64,000 bases of DNA from Paenibacillus taichungensis. Lineage in GTDB: Bacteria > Bacillota > Bacilli > Paenibacillales > Paenibacillaceae. The notes below the pieces were generated by a model, which was given only the letters and a program-made list of their open reading frames with translations, did not search any database and was not told the origin of the DNA. Positions 59,597 to 64,000 of this stretch are shown here, piece by piece; the stretch's first letter is position 1; the number at the start of each line of letters is the position of its first letter. The stretch lies in NCBI RefSeq assembly GCF_003287275.1, contig NZ_QEVW01000014.1, positions 488,121 to 552,120 of the forward strand. Reading direction: 5' to 3'. Position numbers and translations under genes: made by a program.

Positions 59597-60220
59597 ATGG
59601 CGTGGATGCTTATTCTTGCTTTGGCCGTCTCTTCGAGTCTTGACAATCTGGGTGTCGGACTATCATACGGGATCCGAAAAATCAGAATCAGCCTATTTTC
59701 GAATTTTTTGATCGCCGTTGTTTGTTTATTGTTCAGCTATTCAGGTATTTTGTTCGGAAAATGGATTTCGATCGTGCTTCCTGGCGTTTTTCCTATACTG
59801 CTGGGGACATTCATCCTACTCGTTATCGGTTTTCGTATCATCTTATTATCGGTTCCCCGCAAGAAGAAAGATCACGAAGAGACCGACTCTCAAACCCTCG
59901 GGATTGGGTCTATTTTGCAAAATCCAGAACGGGTAGATTTAGACAAATCAAACCATATTGGAATCCTTGAAGCATTGATTCTGGGCGTTGCTCTTTCGAC
60001 AAATGCACTGACGAATGGTCTAAGCGCCGGGCTGATGGGCCTATCCCCCTTGTATATTTCCCTTACCGCAGCCATCGGCAGTTTTGTTACCGTATGGTTT
60101 GGCGTGTGGATGGGGACCAAAGCGGCTAACGTTCGTATTGGTTCGTTCACATTGGGACAGTTCGGAACACTTGTCAGCGGGGTTCTCTTATTGTTGATTG
60201 CAGCCAATAATTTGTTCTAA
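59597..60220 (+). CDS. ytaF: YtaF-type sporulation/transport membrane protein
   Basis: 207 residues, six predicted helices in two homologous halves, each with a polar motif (SSLDNLGVGLSYG, about 13-25, and LSTNALTNGLSAG, about 133-145) resembling the MntP/YtaF family of putative metal exporters. YtaF is a sporulation-associated membrane protein of unknown function. GAGGTG precedes the ATG. It is on the plus strand and converges with the isochorismatase gene, with a perfect palindrome between them. Symbol assigned by family resemblance only. Confidence 0.85.
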   Translation: MAWMLILALAVSSSLDNLGVGLSYGIRKIRISLFSNFLIAVVCLLFSYSGILFGKWISIVLPGVFPILLGTFILLVIGFRIILLSVPRKKKDHEETDSQTLGIGSILQNPERVDLDKSNHIGILEALILGVALSTNALTNGLSAGLMGLSPLYISLTAAIGSFVTVWFGVWMGTKAANVRIGSFTLGQFGTLVSGVLLLLIAANNLF

Positions 60221-60233
60221 TCTTGTATGCCAA

Positions 60234-60277
60234 ACTCCAAGAAGGAGACATCTGATCAGATGTCTCCTTCTTGGAGT
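60234..60277. terminator. 44-bp perfect palindrome, bidirectional terminator
   Basis: ACTCCAAGAAGG...CCTTCTTGGAGT is perfectly self-complementary over 44 nt (22 bp with no unpaired centre). It lies between the convergent ytaF and isochorismatase genes, 14 nt after the ytaF stop, and likely terminates both. T-rich ATTTTAGC follows on the plus strand. Confidence 0.75.
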
Positions 60278-60342
60278 ATTTTAGCACTATTGTTGATAGA
60301 TCCTTATCTGCCTCAGAATCCTTGGTTATACACCCGCTTATA

Positions 60343-60936
60343 CTATTTCAGCGCCATAACCACTTCTTCACTGGAGCGAATGCGGCCCAATCTGGGGAAA
60401 ATGGTTTTACAAACGTAGTCATGCTCTTCCTTGGTAGCAGCCGTCATTGCATCTTCAACAAAAATCTGTTGATAACCGTGCTGATAAGCTTCTCTCGCTG
60501 TAGTATCCACACCGATCGACGTGGAAACGCCACATAATACAATGGTATCTATTCCCCGACGTCGCAACTGGAGATCAAGATCCGTACCGAAGAACGCACC
60601 CCATTGACGCTTGGCAACCGTATGATAAGGAGTATGGGCAGTCATTTCAGGCACGAATTGATCCCAGTCTGCGCTAAACTGAATCGCTCCCCGTTCCATA
60701 TCCGTTTTTGGTTTCAACATGTCTTTTCCATCGACTGACGAGACTTTTACAAGCACGACAAAGGCTCCCTTTTCCGTGAAAGCCTGTGCTAACTTGGCCG
60801 CATTCTGCACCACCTGCTCACCTGTATGTGGAGCCTGTAGCGGGCTATTCACAATCCCCTTTTGCAAATCAATCACAACCAACGCTGTTCTTTCGGCTGT
60901 AAGCTGCTCAGCTTCTGCTTTTTTCAAGTTTTCCAT
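60343..60936 (-). CDS. isochorismatase-family cysteine hydrolase
   Basis: 197 residues. Catalytic triad: Asp23 in VVIDLQKGI, Lys in VAKRQWGAF and Cys in LCGVSTSIGVDTTAREAYQHG. Family members hydrolyse isochorismate, nicotinamide, N-carbamoyl or maleamic acid compounds; the precise substrate cannot be told. Start ATG 60936 with GGGAG 8 nt upstream. It overlaps the MFS gene by 29 nt, so the two are translationally coupled. Confidence 0.93.
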   Translation of the reverse strand: MENLKKAEAEQLTAERTALVVIDLQKGIVNSPLQAPHTGEQVVQNAAKLAQAFTEKGAFVVLVKVSSVDGKDMLKPKTDMERGAIQFSADWDQFVPEMTAHTPYHTVAKRQWGAFFGTDLDLQLRRRGIDTIVLCGVSTSIGVDTTAREAYQHGYQQIFVEDAMTAATKEEHDYVCKTIFPRLGRIRSSEEVVMALK

Positions 60937-62137
60937 GATCTTCTCTCCCATTCGTTTCAAGTTTTTTGTAGACCTTAAAATACACCCAGCCAGCATTGAT
61001 CAATATCAATGCGCTGGTAATCAAGAACACATATCGTATTCCCATCCAGGCAGCCACTTGTCCACCTAAAACGGCACCGCCGAATACTCCTAGATATCCT
61101 GCTGACATGTTGAAACCGAACATTCTACCTGTAAGTGAAGCTGGTGTAATTTTTTTGATCAGAGTATTCACCGAAGGAATCAGCCCGGCTGCCGCCAATC
61201 CCAATAAAAAACGCAGGCCCATCAATTGCCACGGACTCGCTACAAACGCCTGTGCTATGAAGAGAATTCCGGCAGCTAGAAGAGCAACCAATATGACCTT
61301 CTGTGCGCCTATTCGGTCCGAAAGCCTGCCCAACCTTGGTGCAGCAATGAGATTGGCGAGTCCTGATGCCGAGAATACGATTCCGGCCAACAGAGCAACA
61401 TGCGAAGTGTTACCGGAAAGCTGCGTAATATACACGGTAATGATAGGCTCCACCGAATATAAGGCCACAGTGAGTACAAAAAAAGTAACGAATAAGTTAA
61501 TCGTCAAACTTTTCTCGGGCACTTTTCGCCATACTTCCCTGAGGCCAAGCACCACTTTGTCCTCTCTCGTGAACGATTCTTTCACAAACAAGGCGGTCGT
61601 AATAAAGGCTATCATCATCAGCCCACCCGTTATAAAAAATGAATTCTGGAGTCCCCAATTCACCCCGATGAAACCACCAATTGTAGGTCCGATCAAGGAA
61701 CCTGCAATGTTGGCCGTTGAAAGTGTGCCCAGAGCATAGCCCGCATGTTTGGAATCGGTTTGGGTCGCAATCAGCGTCGTACAGGCGGTGCTATATCCTG
61801 TGATGACACCCTGTAGTAGCCGAAGTCCAATGAGCATGTACACATTTGTTGAGAACCCCATACAACCTACTACTATAGCCATGCCCAAACTCGCTCGAAG
61901 AAGCATCGGTTTCCTTCCCCATCTGTCGGCAGCCGCTCCCCATATGGGGGAGAAAATGGCAGAAAGTACAAATGTGATGCCAAAGGCAATTCCGGAGAAT
62001 TGGGCAATCGCTGCTGAGTCGTTCACACCAAGCTGTTTGATGTACAGCGGCAAAATCGGTGCGATCTGGCTCATCCCAACTCCGGTCACAAACATTCCAA
62101 ACCAACATACAATCAAATTTTTTTTCCACAGCGGCAT
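60908..62137 (-). CDS. MFS transporter, MdtG/TetA-like
   Basis: 409 residues, 12 predicted helices. Motif A GAAADRWGRKPMLLRA and motif C-type GYSTACTTLIATQTDSKHAGYALGTLSTANIAGSLIGPTIGG, typical of the DHA1 multidrug or tetracycline-efflux-like branch. It precedes the isochorismatase and overlaps its start, so export and hydrolysis of a related compound are plausible (inference). Start ATG 62137. Confidence 0.9.
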   Translation of the reverse strand: MPLWKKNLIVCWFGMFVTGVGMSQIAPILPLYIKQLGVNDSAAIAQFSGIAFGITFVLSAIFSPIWGAAADRWGRKPMLLRASLGMAIVVGCMGFSTNVYMLIGLRLLQGVITGYSTACTTLIATQTDSKHAGYALGTLSTANIAGSLIGPTIGGFIGVNWGLQNSFFITGGLMMIAFITTALFVKESFTREDKVVLGLREVWRKVPEKSLTINLFVTFFVLTVALYSVEPIITVYITQLSGNTSHVALLAGIVFSASGLANLIAAPRLGRLSDRIGAQKVILVALLAAGILFIAQAFVASPWQLMGLRFLLGLAAAGLIPSVNTLIKKITPASLTGRMFGFNMSAGYLGVFGGAVLGGQVAAWMGIRYVFLITSALILINAGWVYFKVYKKLETNGREDHGKLEKSRS

Positions 62138-62213
62138 ATCAACAAGCCTTCCTCCCGCTTCAGAATCATATCCTCATCTTAGCGATCAGAACGGCTGTAC
62201 ACCATGCATTATG

Positions 62214-63044
62214 TTAAACTCCATGGACATTTTTGCTGTAAAATTCCGTTGGACTCATCCCTTCCAATTGTTTAAATAACCTACTGAAATAGAATTCATC
62301 CGTGTAACCGAGTAACTGCGCAACCTCTTTAACTTTGTTGTTTCCTTCCAAAATGATCTCTTTTGCCTTATCCATCTTCAGTTTGTTGAAAAATTCTATG
62401 ATGGAGTATCCTGTAATCTCTTTGAAAGCTCTTGATAAATACGGGGCTGATAACTGTACGAGCTCAGATAATTCGGTCAAGGTGATTTTACGATGCAGAT
62501 GTTGATTCATATAGTTGATGATCTTTTCCACTTTCAGGGATGTCGCATAATTACGATGACGCTTTTTTACATTTTGGCCGATCGCGATAATCAACTGCTG
62601 TAATAAGGACTTGGTGCTAAACTCATAACCCGGTAATTTCGTATACCAGGTCTCCACCATATGTTTAAATACTTCTTCCAATTGGTAATAGTCCTGTAAT
62701 TGCTGGACAGCAGGCAAGGGAAACACCTCTACGTCATTGTTCACAGTCCATGTATTATCATTCTGCTCGATCCGGACATAACTGAAGTGAACCGAAAAAA
62801 AACTGATGGGATTTTTAAAGTCAATCTCTATCAAGTGAGGGACATCCGGTTGAAGATAGATTAGAACGCCTTCCTGAATGGAATATCTTTTACTATCGAT
62901 GGTAATCTCCGCTTTCCCACCTGTAATAAATATAAGTTCATGATGCTGAAGCGTTCGCACTCCTTTATTTGAAAATGTTCGAAGTTCTTTCGGCTTTCTT
63001 GAGTTGCAGTATAAAATATGGAAAAAGAGCTGTTCTATATTCAT
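62214..63044 (-). CDS. AraC-family regulator
   Basis: 276 residues. Cupin sensor (LIFITGGKAEITIDSKRYSIQEGVLIYLQPDVPHLIEI) and C-terminal double HTH (ITLTELSELVQLSAPYLSRAFKEITGYSIIEFFNKLKMDKAKEIILEG; EVAQLLGYTDEFYFSRLFKQLEGMSPTEF). ATG 63044 with GGAGG 5 nt upstream; ATG 63062 has no site. Just upstream, on the same strand, of the MFS/isochorismatase pair, which may be its target. Confidence 0.9.
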   Translation of the reverse strand: MNIEQLFFHILYCNSRKPKELRTFSNKGVRTLQHHELIFITGGKAEITIDSKRYSIQEGVLIYLQPDVPHLIEIDFKNPISFFSVHFSYVRIEQNDNTWTVNNDVEVFPLPAVQQLQDYYQLEEVFKHMVETWYTKLPGYEFSTKSLLQQLIIAIGQNVKKRHRNYATSLKVEKIINYMNQHLHRKITLTELSELVQLSAPYLSRAFKEITGYSIIEFFNKLKMDKAKEIILEGNNKVKEVAQLLGYTDEFYFSRLFKQLEGMSPTEFYSKNVHGV

Positions 63045-63211
63045 GGTTTCCTCCACGCACATATCGTCTAATTTTATTATTCACTCTTCCAGTTCACCTG
63101 TTCAGGATTTCCAAAGAGTAGCATGTTTAATATACAGGGACATTCAGCTGATGATGGTTTCTCAGTTAATTCATTCAATCCTGTTTGTGTCGAAGATAAA
63201 CCTAAAAGAAC

Positions 63212-63255
63212 AAAAAAACAAGCTGTCTCCAATTCAAATGGAGCGCAGCTTGTTT
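63212..63255 (-). terminator. terminator after bclB
   Basis: AAACAAGCTG (63216-63225) pairs with CAGCTTGTTT (63246-63255) with an inner CTCCA/TGGAG; seven T on the minus strand. Confidence 0.85.
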
Positions 63256-63291
63256 CATCAATTTATTAATTCTGTTGTTCGCTAAACTAAA

Positions 63292-64000
63292 TCAGGTAAT
63301 GTTCACGCCACCACTTGCATAACCGACAACGGTATTCACGAGTGTGAGTCCGGTAGCCGTCGCCGAGAACACCAACAACAGACGAGTCTGTGCAGTCACA
63401 GGGATAGCCAATCCGGTTGTTATACCATTGGAGATGCTGCCCAATGCGATAATACCTGTAAGTGGAGGTGCCAGTGTCACGACAGCTCCAGGAACAGCCG
63501 TAAATGCGTTGTCTGGCGTAGGCGAGCTGAACAGTTGTGCTGTGATGGTTACCGTTGAACCAACCAAAGATAAGGCTACGGTTGTGCTAAAATACGCAGC
63601 TATGGAAGTTATAACTCCATCCCTTGGAGCCGAAAAAGCAAAGTTAATGAGTGGTCCAACTACCGATCCTGTTAAATCAATGGCGCCTCCCACCAAGCTG
63701 ATTCCCGTTGCTGAGCTACCGAAACCAATCAGGCTTGTTGTACCAACCAATCCACCAACGATCGTAGTCAAAATGGCTGGACCACCAGAAGCAAAAGGAA
63801 TGATCGCTCCCGAACCTGTAGCTCCTGTAACGCCTGTAATACCAGTTACTCCGGCCAAGCCTGCGGCTCCCGTAGCACCAGTCACACCAGTGACGCCGGC
63901 TGTTCCTGTCGCTCCAGTCACCCCTGTGGCTCCGGCCGATCCCACGGCTCCCGTAGCACCAGTCACACCAGTGACGCCGGCTGTTCCCGTTACTCCAGTC
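63292..64000 (-). CDS. bclB: exosporium collagen-like glycoprotein, BclB type (partial, 5' end beyond window)
   Basis: The last about 236 codons of a gene that continues past the window end. Residues before about 53 (counting from the 63966 codon) are Gly-X-Thr/Ala collagen triplets (GATGVTGATGTAGVTG). The C-terminal domain (about 170 residues: IIPFASGGPAILTTIVGGLVG, FAFSAPRDGVITSIAAYFSTT, LVGSTVTITAQLFSS, VTAQTRLLLVFSATATGLTLVNTVVGYASGG) matches the BclB C-terminal domain of exosporium proteins. BclB lies in the outer layer of the spore. The GTG at 63966 is inside the repeat and not a start. It ends in a good terminator. Confidence 0.93.
   Translation of the reverse strand, partial: TGVTGTAGVTGVTGATGAVGSAGATGVTGATGTAGVTGVTGATGAAGLAGVTGITGVTGATGSGAIIPFASGGPAILTTIVGGLVGTTSLIGFGSSATGISLVGGAIDLTGSVVGPLINFAFSAPRDGVITSIAAYFSTTVALSLVGSTVTITAQLFSSPTPDNAFTAVPGAVVTLAPPLTGIIALGSISNGITTGLAIPVTAQTRLLLVFSATATGLTLVNTVVGYASGGVNIT
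63864..63987 (-). repeat. 43-bp direct repeat inside bclB collagen region
   Basis: The segment starting CGGCTCCCGTAGCACC at 63864-63906 recurs identically at 63945-63987, a period of 81 bp (27 residues, nine triplets). Confidence 0.8.

Noticed and set aside
1..64000. CRISPR arrays, transposases, prophage, rRNA or tRNA genes
   Set aside because: Looked for repeats with regular spacing, transposase motifs and cloverleaf-type sequences; none found. The only short-period repeat is the coding collagen tract of bclB.

Overview
The window looks like chromosomal DNA of a spore-forming, soil-type Firmicute, most likely Paenibacillus. Reasons seen in the sequence: strong AGGAGG-type ribosome binding sites, frequent TTG and GTG starts, many AraC-family regulators, glycoside hydrolases with cre-like sites, an exosporium BclB-type collagen-like protein, a YheC/D-type spore ATP-grasp protein and a YtaF-type membrane protein. 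Nearly all genes lie on the minus strand. There are no rRNA or tRNA genes, no transposase, no CRISPR array and no phage genes that I can support. The species assignment is inference.

Layout. 1-7.9 kb: end of an alpha/beta hydrolase, two paralogous OmpR-type response regulator/kinase pairs around a uracil-DNA-glycosylase-like gene, and a DrrAB-type ABC exporter. 8.0-14.5 kb: a plant-polysaccharide locus (secreted GH43 with carbohydrate-binding module, GH2, cytoplasmic GH43) with an AraC and an ArsR-like regulator; a consensus cre site overlaps the GH2 promoter. 14.7-22.1 kb: small membrane and redox genes, a cytochrome P450, and a divergent TetR/DHA2 exporter pair. 22.1-25.0 kb: TenA behind a complete TPP riboswitch with overlapping terminator and antiterminator, a GNAT protein and a FAD amine oxidase. 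25.2-32.5 kb: an AraC gene convergent with a six-gene minus-strand group (GT2, class III aminotransferase, Zn dehydrogenase, MFS, DUF1349 protein, HAD phosphatase) that resembles a small amino-sugar or aminocyclitol pathway.

32.8-39.4 kb: TetR, an Lsa-type ABC-F protein behind an unusual leader with a 42-codon ORF, malic enzyme, GNAT, a membrane-anchored protein and a pentapeptide-repeat protein. 39.6-47.6 kb: a tightly coupled peptide-use operon (GntR, M20 peptidase, oligopeptide-binding lipoprotein, two permeases, S9 peptidase, an unknown 158-aa protein). 47.8-52.7 kb: GT2, two Gfo/Idh/MocA dehydrogenases flanking an AraC gene, and a YheC/D protein. 52.9-58.1 kb: a 1732-residue secreted subtilase. 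58.8-63.0 kb: an XRE-DUF1232 fusion, YtaF, an MFS/isochorismatase pair and another AraC. 63.3 kb to the end: the 3' part of bclB.

The most distinctive material is the 26-32.5 kb biosynthetic-looking group, the ABC-F leader, the unknown gene fused translationally to the S9 peptidase, and the untranslated regions upstream of the subtilase and around the P450. Most other genes belong to families I recognise. Starts were re-chosen by ribosome binding site where the longest open frame looked too long.
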